Below, piece after piece: positions 44,691 to 52,781 of a stretch of DNA of 64,000 nt. The position numbers were made by a program, and so were the translations under genes. The stretch covers positions 310,001-374,000 of the forward strand of contig NZ_CP108514.1 of the NCBI RefSeq assembly GCF_035989305.1, given 5' to 3'. Each line of letters opens with the position of its first letter. Position 1 is the first letter of the stretch. The notes beneath the pieces are model-generated. The model was not told the origin of the DNA. It saw only the letters and a list, made by a program, of their open reading frames with translations, and did no database searches. Origin of the DNA: Streptomyces sp. NBC_01233 (lineage in GTDB: Bacteria > Actinomycetota > Actinomycetes > Streptomycetales > Streptomycetaceae).

Positions 44691-44780
44691 GCCGGGCAGC
44701 GGTCCGTCACCGGCACGGGCCTCCAGGAGAGTGCGCAGGTCGCTCACGCTGCCGCCGGGCCGCGCATTCATCGGTCCGCC

Positions 44781-44818
44781 ACGCGTCGGTCGGACACGCG
44801 TCGGTCGGACACGCGTCG
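44781..44818. repeat. 15-bp tandem repeat, 2.5 copies
   Basis: ACGCGTCGGTCGGAC repeated at 44781 and 44796 and partly at 44811, just downstream of the small gene on the minus strand. Confidence 0.85.
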
Positions 44819-44824
44819 CGGCCG

Positions 44825-45037
44825 CTACGCGGCCGGAACCACCGAGGCCCTTATGGCCCCGGCCCACTCCTGCAGCAGGACGGCGTGCCGGATCCGCTCC
44901 GCGTCGGAGAGGCGGCCCTCGGCGCGGGCGAAGAGGCAGCGGATGTCGGCGTTGATCTCGGCGAGGGAACGTTCGGCCGCGGAGTGGTCGTCAGGGGTCG
45001 GGCTCACGTGATCAAGAGTAGTCGGGGGGTGTGACAA
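44825..45037 (-). CDS. Small hypothetical protein
   Basis: 70 residues, or 60 if GTG 45007 (SPTPDDHSAAERSLAEIN) is the start. Helical: ERSLAEINADIRCLFARAEG and DAERIRHAVLLQEWAGAIRA, a possible two-helix hairpin. The composition is gene-like and acidic in front, basic later. Not recognised; it lies at the end of the ECF42-type sigma operon on the same strand, 34 bases downstream, and could be co-transcribed. Confidence 0.5.
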   Translation of the reverse strand: MSHPPTTLDHVSPTPDDHSAAERSLAEINADIRCLFARAEGRLSDAERIRHAVLLQEWAGAIRASVVPAA

Positions 45038-45071
45038 CCGTGGACCATGTCCGCAATGCGGACGTCCCCGC

Positions 45072-46349
45072 TCATTCCCCGATCCGGGCGGCCCGGGACT
45101 GGAGGTAGCGGCGCTCCGGAAGGCTGAGGGTGAGTCCGGCGGCCTTCGCGTAGGCGGCGCGCGCCGCCGCCCGGTCGCCCGCCATCTCCAGCAGGTGGGC
45201 CCGTACGGCTTCGAGGCGGTGGTGGCCCGCGAGGCGGTCGTCCTCGTCCAGCGCGGCGAGCAGTGCGAGGGCCTCCCGCGGCCCGTGCACCATCGCCACC
45301 GCGACGGCGTGGCCCAGGCGTTCCACGGGGCCGGGGACGCGTCGCATCAGCACCTCGTACAGGGCGAGGATCTCCGCCCAGTCGGTGTCCGCGTCGCTCG
45401 CCGCCTCGTCGTGGACGGCCGCGATCGCGGCGCGCAGCTGGTACGGCCCGAGCGGAGTGCGGGTGAGGGCGTCGCTGACCAGGGCCACCCCCTCGGTGAT
45501 GGCCGCGCGGTCCCAGCGGGAGCGGTCCTGCTCGGCGAGGGGGACCAGACTGCCGTCGGGCTCGGTACGGGCGGCGCGGCGGGCGTCCGTGAGCAGCATG
45601 AGGGCGAGCAGGCCGGCCACCTCGCCGTCGGCCGGCAGCAGCGCGTGGACGGCGCGCGTGAGGCGGACGGCCTCGGCAGCGAGGTCGGCGCGCTGCAGAT
45701 CGCGGCCCGAGGTGGCGGTGTAGCCCTCGTTGAAGACCAGGTAGAGCACGTGGAGCACGTCGGCGAGCCGCTCGGCGTGGTCCGGGCCGCGGTCCCGCCC
45801 CCACTCCCGTCCGTCGTGCGGGATGCCGAACGGCGCTTCCGAGGCCTTGATGCGCCGTTTCGCCCGGCTGATCCGCTGCGCCATCGTGGCCTCGGGCACC
45901 AGGAAGGCGCGGGCGATCTCGGCGGTGGTGAGGCCGCCTACGGCGCGCAGGGTGAGGGCGATGCGTGCTTCGGGGGACAGCTCCGCGTGGCAGCAGAGGA
46001 AGAGCAGTGCGAGGGTGTCGTCCTCGGCCGGGGCGCGGCCCTCCCCCGGTGGCGGCTCGACGAACGCGTCACGCGGGGTCAGCGCGGCGACGGTCTCCTC
46101 GCGGCGCCTTCGCGCGTCCTCGCTGCGCAGCTGGTCCGTGAGGCGGCGGGAAGCGACGCGGATCAGCCAGCCGCGCGGGTTGCCCGGGCGGCCATCCTCG
46201 GGCCACTGCCGGGCGGCGGCGAGCAGGGCCTCCTGTACGGCGTCCTCGGCCGCGTCGAAGTGCCCGTAGCGGCGCACGAGCGCGCCGAGGACCTGCGGTG
46301 CCAGCCGGCGCAGCAGGTCCTCGTTCGCGCGGGTGGATTCCGTCTTCAC
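45072..46349 (-). CDS. ECF sigma factor with long C-terminal TPR-like domain (ECF42 type)
   Basis: 425 residues from GTG 46349, overlapping the upstream YCII gene stop by four bases (GTGA). Sigma region 2: VLGALVRRYGHFDAAEDAVQ, EALLAAARQWP. Region 4: LRAVGGLTTAEIARAFLVPE, ATMAQRISRAKRRI. The long C-terminus (about 180-425) contains VLYLVFNEGYTATSG, GPYQLRAAIAAVHDEAAS, ALYEVLMRRVPGPV, helical repeats characteristic of the ECF41/42 groups. ECF42 factors are genetically linked to DGPF/YCII proteins and lack a classical anti-sigma gene, as here; the C-terminal domain is thought to control activity. Confidence 0.92.
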   Translation of the reverse strand: MKTESTRANEDLLRRLAPQVLGALVRRYGHFDAAEDAVQEALLAAARQWPEDGRPGNPRGWLIRVASRRLTDQLRSEDARRRREETVAALTPRDAFVEPPPGEGRAPAEDDTLALLFLCCHAELSPEARIALTLRAVGGLTTAEIARAFLVPEATMAQRISRAKRRIKASEAPFGIPHDGREWGRDRGPDHAERLADVLHVLYLVFNEGYTATSGRDLQRADLAAEAVRLTRAVHALLPADGEVAGLLALMLLTDARRAARTEPDGSLVPLAEQDRSRWDRAAITEGVALVSDALTRTPLGPYQLRAAIAAVHDEAASDADTDWAEILALYEVLMRRVPGPVERLGHAVAVAMVHGPREALALLAALDEDDRLAGHHRLEAVRAHLLEMAGDRAAARAAYAKAAGLTLSLPERRYLQSRAARIGE

Positions 46350-46762
46350 ATCTCGGTTCCCGAGGCGGTGTCGACGGGTTGGACGACGACCGGGTAGTTC
46401 GGCGCGCCCTCGGGGACCGGGCAGGCGTAGGCGCGGGCGGCGATCTCGGCGGCCCGGGCGAAATCGGGGACGTCGACGATCCAGTAGCCGGCGAGCACCT
46501 CCTTGGCCTCTCCGTACGGTCCGTCGGAGATCACGGGGGCTCCGTCGGCGCCGACGGTCACCAAGCGGGCCTGGCGGGGTTCGGTGAGGCCCTGTCCGTC
46601 GACCCACTCGCCCGACTCGACGAGCTCGGCGTTCAGGGCGCCCATGTGGTCGTACATCGCCTTCAGCTCCGACTCGGACCATGCCGGACCGCCACTGTTC
46701 GCCTTGCCGAACATGGCGTCGTAGTCGGCCTGCTTCCCGAGGACCATCAGCATGTACTTCAT
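46346..46762 (-). CDS. YCII/DGPF-family protein, ECF42 partner
   Basis: 138 residues of ferredoxin-like fold: KYMLMVLGKQADYDAMF, SELKAMYDHMGALNAELVES and VISDGPYGEAKEVLAGYWIV, which carries the DGPF-type motif (here DGPY), ending YACPVPEGAPNYPVVVQPVD. DGPF proteins accompany ECF42 sigma factors and are often among their targets; their biochemical role is not settled. The stop overlaps the sigma-factor start by four bases. Confidence 0.9.
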   Translation of the reverse strand: MKYMLMVLGKQADYDAMFGKANSGGPAWSESELKAMYDHMGALNAELVESGEWVDGQGLTEPRQARLVTVGADGAPVISDGPYGEAKEVLAGYWIVDVPDFARAAEIAARAYACPVPEGAPNYPVVVQPVDTASGTEM

Positions 46763-46940
46763 GGGGTGCCACTCCTTCTCTTCTTCTCACGGGCTCCGGG
46801 ATCGGGAGCCTCTCGCACGGGACGTCGGAGCTGTCCTTCCCATTTCGACACGTCGGCCGGTGCCGCGCGATACGACTGTGTCCGGCCGCCGGACACGGCC
46901 GGGACCCGGTGCCGGGCGAGGGGGCCCTTACCCTGACCCC

Positions 46941-47372
46941 ATGAAGATCATCGACCTGGAGCCCGGAGACCCGCGGCTCACCGCGGACCTGCTGCCCGTG
47001 CTGCGGGAACTGCGCCCCCACCTCACCGACGAGCTCTTCCTCGGGATCCTCGCGGAAGGGCACGGGCAAGGGCTGCGCTTCACCGCCGCGTACGACACGC
47101 ACGGCGTGTGCGTGGGCGCGGCCGGCTGGCGGCTCGTCGCCACCACCTCGCTGGTCCGCAAGCTCTACGTCGACGACCTGGTCACCGCGGCCACCGCCCG
47201 TTCCACAGGGGTGGGGCACGCTCTGCTCGCGCATCTGGAACGGCACGCGCTGGCCTCCGGCTGCACCGCCCTCACCCTCGACTCCGGCACCCAGCGCACC
47301 GACGCGCACCGCTTCTACTTCCGCGAGCGGATGGCCGTGACCGCCTTCAGCTTCGAGAAGCCGCTCGGCTGA
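46941..47372 (+). CDS. GNAT family N-acetyltransferase
   Basis: 143 residues from ATG 46941. LVRKLYVDDLVTAATARSTG followed by VGHALLAHLERHALASGC is the acetyl-CoA-binding motif A (R/QxxGxG with STGVGHALL), then TLDSGTQRTDAHRFYFRERM, the usual H/N-Ala-FY end of small-molecule or aminoglycoside-type GNATs. Acceptor unknown. Divergent from the YCII gene with about 180 bases between, where no other feature is visible. Confidence 0.88.
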   Translation: MKIIDLEPGDPRLTADLLPVLRELRPHLTDELFLGILAEGHGQGLRFTAAYDTHGVCVGAAGWRLVATTSLVRKLYVDDLVTAATARSTGVGHALLAHLERHALASGCTALTLDSGTQRTDAHRFYFRERMAVTAFSFEKPLG

Positions 47373-47496
47373 GGGCGCCGGGGCGCGGTTCCCGTGACCG
47401 AACCGTCGCCGCCCCGAGGCCCGTTCGGGCTCGTCGGCCGGTCACGTGGTTGCTAGGTTCCTGCGGAAGCCGACCGACCCTGGGGGAACCGATCTC

Positions 47497-48219
47497 ATGT
47501 CCGCATCCAGAGGCCCCCGCAGGGGCCTGTCCGCTGCGGCCGTGGCAGCCGTCCTGCTGGCGGGTTCCACGGGGTGCGGGGACAAGGGCGCCGAGAACCC
47601 GGCGGCCTCGGCCCCGGCCTCCGCCCAGGTGTCCGCGTCCGCTTCCGCCTCGGAGTCGGCGGCCGCCGCAGCCTCCACTGCCCCTGCCTCCGCGCCCGTT
47701 CCGGCTTCTCCGGCCGGCGCCTCCGCGTCAGCGGCCGCGCCCACGACCCGGGCGGCGACGCCGCCCCCGGCGCCGACCCGGCTGACCGTCGCGGTCGAGA
47801 CCCGGGGCGGCCGTCTCGCCCTCGTACGCGGGGGCGCGGCACAGGAGTTCACGGTGACCCTGCGGAACGGGAACTCCGCCGAGTACCGGCATCTGCTGGT
47901 CGCCTTCCAAATGGAGTCCCTGGTCGGCGAACCCGGCGACCAGCCGGGCAACTGGCCGGGTTTCCTGCTGGAACGTTTCGACCAGGCCTCGGGCGCGTGG
48001 CGCCCGGCCGAGTTCCGCATCGCCAACGACGTCAAACCGCTGTCCGCGTTCACCGGCGGCGGCCCGCTCGCCCGCGAGGCCGTGCGCGTCGAGCGCTACC
48101 GGCTGCGCGCGACCGCCGGCGGGCCGACGGGCAGCAGCCCGGTGGTGGTGTCCTTCATCGACACGGACGCCGACCGGCAGGCCTCCGCCCATGTCGTCCT
48201 CGGGCACGCCACCCGCTAG
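47497..48219 (+). CDS. Lipoprotein with Ala/Ser-rich linker
   Basis: 240 residues. Signal with lipobox (AAVLLAGSTGC) at about residue 28, a linker of about 65 residues made almost only of Ala, Ser, Pro and Thr, then a beta-rich domain: TRLTVAVETRGGRLALVRGG, AAQEFTVTLRNGNSAEYRHL, LLERFDQASGAWRPAEFRIA. The last resembles Ig-like or transglutaminase-substrate surface domains, but I cannot name a family. Its stop shares CTAG with the stop of the converging acyltransferase gene. Confidence 0.8.
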   Translation: MSASRGPRRGLSAAAVAAVLLAGSTGCGDKGAENPAASAPASAQVSASASASESAAAAASTAPASAPVPASPAGASASAAAPTTRAATPPPAPTRLTVAVETRGGRLALVRGGAAQEFTVTLRNGNSAEYRHLLVAFQMESLVGEPGDQPGNWPGFLLERFDQASGAWRPAEFRIANDVKPLSAFTGGGPLAREAVRVERYRLRATAGGPTGSSPVVVSFIDTDADRQASAHVVLGHATR

Positions 48220-48881
48220 GACGAAGCTCCCGAGCACGCTTCCCCGGCTGCGAGCGCGGCGGTCCGCCAGGCGGCCGTGACGGCCCGTCGGGCCCGGTCC
48301 GTCGCCTCCGGCACCCGGTCGGGGAGGTGCAGCGGCGAGCCGATGTGAACGTGCAGGCAGGGCCTGCGCAGCGGAGCGGTGACCACTCCCGCGAGCTGCT
48401 TGGCGCTGCTGCCGGAACACAAGCGGCGGGCGCCCGCCTGGCCGACGGGCACGACGGGTGCTCCCGTCGCGGCGGCGAGCCGGGCCAGACCGCTGCGGAA
48501 GGGACCCGGGGCCGCCTCCCCCGCGTCGCGGCGCGACGGCAGGCCGCCTTCGCCGTAGAGCAGCACGCTGCGGCCCGAGGCGAGGGCGACGGCGGCGGCG
48601 TCCAGGGAGTCGGCGGCGCGGGCGGTGCCGCGGTGGACGGCGATGTGGCCCTCGCGCCGGAGCGCGGAGCCGAGCAGGGGTACGCGCCACAGGCCGCCGG
48701 TGGCCAGGATGACCGGCTCGATCCCGTACCGGCGCAGCGCGGCGACCACGACGGCCGGGTCGGCGAGGGAGGTGTGGTTGGCGACGAGGATGCTGGGGGC
48801 GGCGGGCCGCGCGCCCGGGTCGGCGGTGACGGTCAGCCTCCCGAAGGCGGGGACGAGGGCTGCGGCGATTCGGCTGAGCAT
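48216..48881 (-). CDS. PlsC-type 1-acylglycerol-3-phosphate acyltransferase
   Basis: 221 residues from ATG 48881 (LSRIAAALVPAFG). The catalytic HxxxxD is in LVANHTSLADPAVV; the second box is LYGEGGLPSRRDAG in place of the usual EGTRS; APVVPVGQAGARR is the phosphate-side motif. It transfers an acyl chain to a lysophospholipid or related acceptor at the membrane. Short for the family but complete in the core. An upstream ATG at 48965 would add a His/Arg-rich stretch with no family support. Confidence 0.86.
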   Translation of the reverse strand: MLSRIAAALVPAFGRLTVTADPGARPAAPSILVANHTSLADPAVVVAALRRYGIEPVILATGGLWRVPLLGSALRREGHIAVHRGTARAADSLDAAAVALASGRSVLLYGEGGLPSRRDAGEAAPGPFRSGLARLAAATGAPVVPVGQAGARRLCSGSSAKQLAGVVTAPLRRPCLHVHIGSPLHLPDRVPEATDRARRAVTAAWRTAALAAGEACSGASS

Positions 48882-49101
48882 GGACGGCCCCGTTCGAGTG
48901 CGGCGGTGGTGGTGCGGTCCATGGTCGGTGGGTGGGGAGGCACGGTCATGAGTAGGCGTACTCAATCGAATGTGACCGAACTGTCACAGGATCAAGTACA
49001 CGGAACGAGCGGCGCCGCCGCGGACATCTAGCAGTGCGGCGCGGCTCCTCGGGGCCCGCCGCACAGTATCGGAACGGTGTGAGCAGCAAGGCGGGGCTGG
49101 G

Positions 49102-51888
49102 ATGAAGGCGGTATCGGTGGCGGGCGGTTCCTCGGACGACCCGGAGATCGAGCAGGGGACCACCGTCCCGGAGACGGAGCCCGATGTCGCCCCCGACAGC
49201 AGGGGCAGCGATCAGGCACAGGCCAGCACCCTCCGGCCCAGGACAGACGGCCCCAAGGCACAACCCGAAGCCGAAGCCGACCGTACGGTCCAGGGCGGGG
49301 CCGGAGCCGGGGCCGAGGCCGAAGCCGGGGCCGAGGCCGAAGCCGGGGCCGAGGCCGAAGCCGGGAAGAAGACGGAGGCCAGGGCTGGGGCTGGGGCCGA
49401 AGTTGAGGGCATGGCCCAGGCCCACGCCGATGTCGACGCTGAGGCTGAGGCTGAGGTCGAGGCTGCGGGCGAACCCGCCCCGGAAGGCGCAGCTGAACCT
49501 GGGGCCGACGCCAACGTCGACCCCGCCGCCGAGGTCGAGGGTGAAGCCGAGCCCGGAGCGGACGCCGAAGGCGAGGCAAAGGCCGGGCCGGAGGTCGACA
49601 CGGACGCCGGGGCAGAGCCTCAGGCCGAGGCCGAGGCCGAATCAGAGGCCGAGGCTGCCGGCGACTCCACAACCGGGCCCGCACCCGTCGACGCTATGGC
49701 TGAACCCGCGGCCGGAGCCAAGGCCGACACTGACGCCAGGGCAGAGCCTCAGGCCGACACCGAGGCCGAATCGGAAGTCGAGGCTACCGTCGACTCCACA
49801 ACCGGGGCCGCACCCGTCGACGCTGTGGCCGAGGCCGAGGTCCACGCCGAAGCCGGGGCAGAGTCTGATGCCGAGGCCGCACCGGACGTCGAGGCCGCAT
49901 CTGGGCCCGGTGCCCAGGCGGAGCCCGATGCCGACGCTATGGCCGAACCCTCGGCCGGAGCCAAGGCCAACGCTGACGCCGGGGCGGAGTCTCAGGCCGG
50001 GGCCGAGGCTGCCGGCGACTCCACAACCCGGCCCGCACCCCAGGTCGACGCTGTGGCCAAGGCCGAAGCCGGGGCTGGGCATCCCGAGACCGAACCGGAG
50101 GCCGAGGCAGCCGGCGAAGCCGCGGCTGGGACAGGAGCCCCGGCGACACCCGAGGCCGACGTTGCGGTCGAGCCCGTGGCCGAAGCCAAGTCCAAGGCCA
50201 ACACCGAAGCCGGGGCTGGGCATCAGGACGAGGCGGCCGGCGAAGTCGCGGCTGGGACCGGGACCCCGGCGGCAGTCGAGGGCGATGTGCGGGTCGAGCC
50301 CGCGGCCGAGGCCGACGCAGAAGCCCGGGTGGCACCCGAGGCCGACGGCGCAGGCGGGGCGGAGGCGACGCAGGTCATCGTGGCTCCCAGGCCCCGGCGG
50401 GTCCAGCCGGGCGGGGACGGCGTCCGCTCTCCGCGGGTGCCCGCTTGGGCGCGGGCGGACGCGGACGCCGAGCAGACGAGCGAGTTCGTGGCGCTCAAGG
50501 ACCTCGACGTCCCCCCGCCCGTCGCGCCGGAGGCGAAGCCGACGCCGCGGTTCCAGCCCCGGCCGCCGGAGGCAAGCGCGCCGCCGCTGCCCGCGCTCGA
50601 TCTGCTCGCCGAGCTCACCAACACCCCTCCCCCGCCGGAGACCCCCCGCCGGACCGCCCTGCGCCGCGTCAAGGTGTGGACGCCCATCCTGCTGGTCCTC
50701 GCCGGCGCCTACGTCGGCGCCCAGATGCTGCGCCCCCTGCCCACCCCGCAGATGGTCGCCGCCGAAACCGACCGCACCGTCGACGGGCAGTTCTCCATGC
50801 CCTGGCCCGCCAAGGGCCAGGGGGCCGTTCGCGTCGCCGGCTCCGGCGACCTCGGCACCTTCGGAGAGCAGAAGCCCGTCCCGACGGCCAGCGTCGCCAA
50901 GGTGATGACGGCCTACGTGATCCTCAAGGGCCACCCGCTGCGCAAGACCGACCCCGGGCCCGACATCACGGTCGACCAGAAGACCGTGGCGGACGGTACC
51001 TCCGAGCACGAGTCCCGGATCTCGGGCCTCACCGCCGGCCAGAAGTTCAGCCAGCAGGACATGCTCAAGATGCTCATGATCCCCTCGGGCAACAACGTGG
51101 CCCGGCTGCTGGCCCGTTGGGACACCGGCAGCGACTCGGAGGCCGCGTTCGTCGAGAAGATGAACGCCGCCGCCAAGGAGCTCGGGATGAACAGCACCAC
51201 GTACACGGACCCCAGCGGTCTGGACGCGGGCACCGTCAGCACCGCCACGGACCAGCTCAAGCTCGCCGAGGCCGTCATGAAGGACGAGACGTTCCGCACG
51301 ATCGTCTCCCTGCCCAGCGAAACCATCAAGGGTCTGCCCCAGCCGCTCACCAACAACAACGTCCTGCTCACGACGCAGGGCTTGAGCGTCCGGGGCATCA
51401 AGACCGGCTCCAGCACGCCCGCCGGCGGGGCCCTGATGTGGGCGGCGTACAAGTCGGTCGGCGACAAGGACCATCTGATCCTCGGCACGCTGATGGACCA
51501 GCGTGTGGACGGCCCGGACCCGGACGCCAGGAACAGCCTGGCTCTGGTGCAGACGAACAGCAAGAAGATCATCGAGGCGGTACGGGGGGCCCTGGCGTCG
51601 GCTCCGGTGATCCGCAAGGGCCAGGCGGTGGGGTACCTGGACGACGGGCTCGGCGGCCGGATGCCGCTCGTGGCCACCAAGGACCTGAACGTGATCGGCG
51701 TACCCGGCCAGCAGCTGAAGCTGTCGCTCGTCGCCGGTGCCTCGCCGCTGCCGCACACCGCGAAGGCCGGCACCGAGGTCGCCGTACTGACCGTGGGTGA
51801 GGGCGACGGGGCCAAGAGCGTGCCGGTGGCGGTCCAGAAGGACATGGCCGAGCCCTCGTTCGGTACGCGCATGACCCGCCTCGGCTAG
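49102..51888 (+). CDS. Membrane D-alanyl-D-alanine carboxypeptidase with long acidic repeat domain
   Basis: 928 residues. Residues about 55-410 are nearly only Ala, Glu, Gly, Asp, Pro and Val in repeats such as AEAEAGAEAEAG. Then RRVQPGGDGVRSPRVPAWAR and a Pro-rich stretch, one membrane segment at about 526-543 (VWTPILLVLAGAYVGAQML), and an extracellular S11 peptidase: S597-x-x-K600 in TASVAKVMTAY, S662-G-N in IPSGNNVARLL, K767-T-G in RGIKTGSSTPAGG. All three active-site boxes are present, so it should trim the terminal D-Ala of peptidoglycan stem peptides. There is no signal peptide before the repeat, so the acidic domain should lie in the cytoplasm. Confidence 0.9.
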   Translation: MKAVSVAGGSSDDPEIEQGTTVPETEPDVAPDSRGSDQAQASTLRPRTDGPKAQPEAEADRTVQGGAGAGAEAEAGAEAEAGAEAEAGKKTEARAGAGAEVEGMAQAHADVDAEAEAEVEAAGEPAPEGAAEPGADANVDPAAEVEGEAEPGADAEGEAKAGPEVDTDAGAEPQAEAEAESEAEAAGDSTTGPAPVDAMAEPAAGAKADTDARAEPQADTEAESEVEATVDSTTGAAPVDAVAEAEVHAEAGAESDAEAAPDVEAASGPGAQAEPDADAMAEPSAGAKANADAGAESQAGAEAAGDSTTRPAPQVDAVAKAEAGAGHPETEPEAEAAGEAAAGTGAPATPEADVAVEPVAEAKSKANTEAGAGHQDEAAGEVAAGTGTPAAVEGDVRVEPAAEADAEARVAPEADGAGGAEATQVIVAPRPRRVQPGGDGVRSPRVPAWARADADAEQTSEFVALKDLDVPPPVAPEAKPTPRFQPRPPEASAPPLPALDLLAELTNTPPPPETPRRTALRRVKVWTPILLVLAGAYVGAQMLRPLPTPQMVAAETDRTVDGQFSMPWPAKGQGAVRVAGSGDLGTFGEQKPVPTASVAKVMTAYVILKGHPLRKTDPGPDITVDQKTVADGTSEHESRISGLTAGQKFSQQDMLKMLMIPSGNNVARLLARWDTGSDSEAAFVEKMNAAAKELGMNSTTYTDPSGLDAGTVSTATDQLKLAEAVMKDETFRTIVSLPSETIKGLPQPLTNNNVLLTTQGLSVRGIKTGSSTPAGGALMWAAYKSVGDKDHLILGTLMDQRVDGPDPDARNSLALVQTNSKKIIEAVRGALASAPVIRKGQAVGYLDDGLGGRMPLVATKDLNVIGVPGQQLKLSLVAGASPLPHTAKAGTEVAVLTVGEGDGAKSVPVAVQKDMAEPSFGTRMTRLG
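49266..50350 (+). repeat. Degenerate short tandem repeats encoding the Ala/Glu-rich domain
   Basis: The coding DNA is built from units such as GCCGAGGCCGAAGCCGGG; perfect 18-bp copies occur near 49311-49364, and longer blocks recur (for example around 49660-49690, 49795-49825 and 50010-50040, each reading GDSTT or DSTTGPAP). Some 36-50 residue blocks are duplicated, showing growth by slippage and unequal exchange while keeping frame. Confidence 0.85.
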
Positions 51889-51974
51889 AACGGCCGGTCA
51901 GGACGGAGGCGGTCGCGGCCCGATGGCCGCGCCCGCCTCTGTCGTTCAGGGCCCTTCAGGCCTGCTCGGGCAGA

Positions 51975-52781
51975 TCAGGCACCGTGCGGTACCCGGGACG
52001 GACGGCCCGAGCCGCGCGTCAGGGAGTACCCGAAGATGCCCGCGGCGGCTCCGAGCACCCCGCCCATCGCGGTCCAGATCCAGCGGTCCGACCACCAGCC
52101 GCCGGACCAGCCGTCCTCCGGCTCGCGCAGGGAGGCGGTCACGGTGCCGGCGACCAGGGGTGTGGAGAGGGCTCCGTCCACCGCGTGGCCGCCGCCGGTC
52201 TCCTGCACGTCGGCCTCGACGGCCGTGCGCACCGGCAGGCCCAGGTCCTCCTCCGGCAGGCCCACGACCGTCAGGCGGACGTAATAACTGCCCGGCAGCG
52301 GGTCGTTGGCCCACGGCTCGGCGCCGGCCCGGACCGTGCGCAGGGTGCAGGACAGTTCGACGGAGGCGGCTTCCTTCGCCGCGGTCGCGCTCTGCGTGCC
52401 GTACGTGCACGCCTGCCGGCGGCGCAGTCCGTCGTACACGTCGAGCTGCCAGGTCGAGGCACCGTGCCGGGTGGCCGCTTCGGGCAGCGTGACCGCGGCC
52501 TTCACTGTGGCGCGCTGTTGTGCGTCGAGCGGCAGCACCCAGTAGAGGTAGTCGCCGGTGGACGCGCCGGCCGTGGCCTTCTGGCCCGGCCGGAACGCCG
52601 CGGCGGTACGGAAGCTGGTGCCCGCCTCGGTCGGGGCGGAGTCGGCCGTGCCCTTGGCCGGGGTGGCGGTGGGGCTCGCCGAGGGCGTGTCCGCGACCGC
52701 CGTGCCCACGGCCGTACCCGCCACCGCGAGGGCGGCGGCTCCGGCGAGCAGGGCGGCGGTCAGGGTGCGTACGGTACGCAT
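51975..52781 (-). CDS. Secreted, membrane-anchored protein, partner of the VWA protein
   Basis: 268 residues. Signal peptide (RTVRTLTAALLAGAAALAVA, cleavage near AVA-DTP), an extracellular beta-rich region (GDYLYWVLPLDAQQRATVKA, STWQLDVYDGLRRRQAC, LPGSYYVRLTVVGLPEEDLG) and one C-terminal membrane segment (WTAMGGVLGAAAGIFGYSL). Two cysteines may pair. The start shares a base with the stop of the VWA gene (TGATG), so it is translationally coupled. Family unknown to me; a surface complex with the VWA protein is inferred. Confidence 0.78.
   Translation of the reverse strand: MRTVRTLTAALLAGAAALAVAGTAVGTAVADTPSASPTATPAKGTADSAPTEAGTSFRTAAAFRPGQKATAGASTGDYLYWVLPLDAQQRATVKAAVTLPEAATRHGASTWQLDVYDGLRRRQACTYGTQSATAAKEAASVELSCTLRTVRAGAEPWANDPLPGSYYVRLTVVGLPEEDLGLPVRTAVEADVQETGGGHAVDGALSTPLVAGTVTASLREPEDGWSGGWWSDRWIWTAMGGVLGAAAGIFGYSLTRGSGRPSRVPHGA

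Noticed and set aside
44781..44818. CRISPR-like array
   Set aside because: The 15-bp units are contiguous with no spacers; the same holds for the repeats at 54163 and 59843.
49642..51756. A 704-codon antisense frame opposite the carboxypeptidase gene
   Set aside because: It mirrors the Ala/Glu repeats (giving Gly/Leu/Arg repeats) and has no protein family character.
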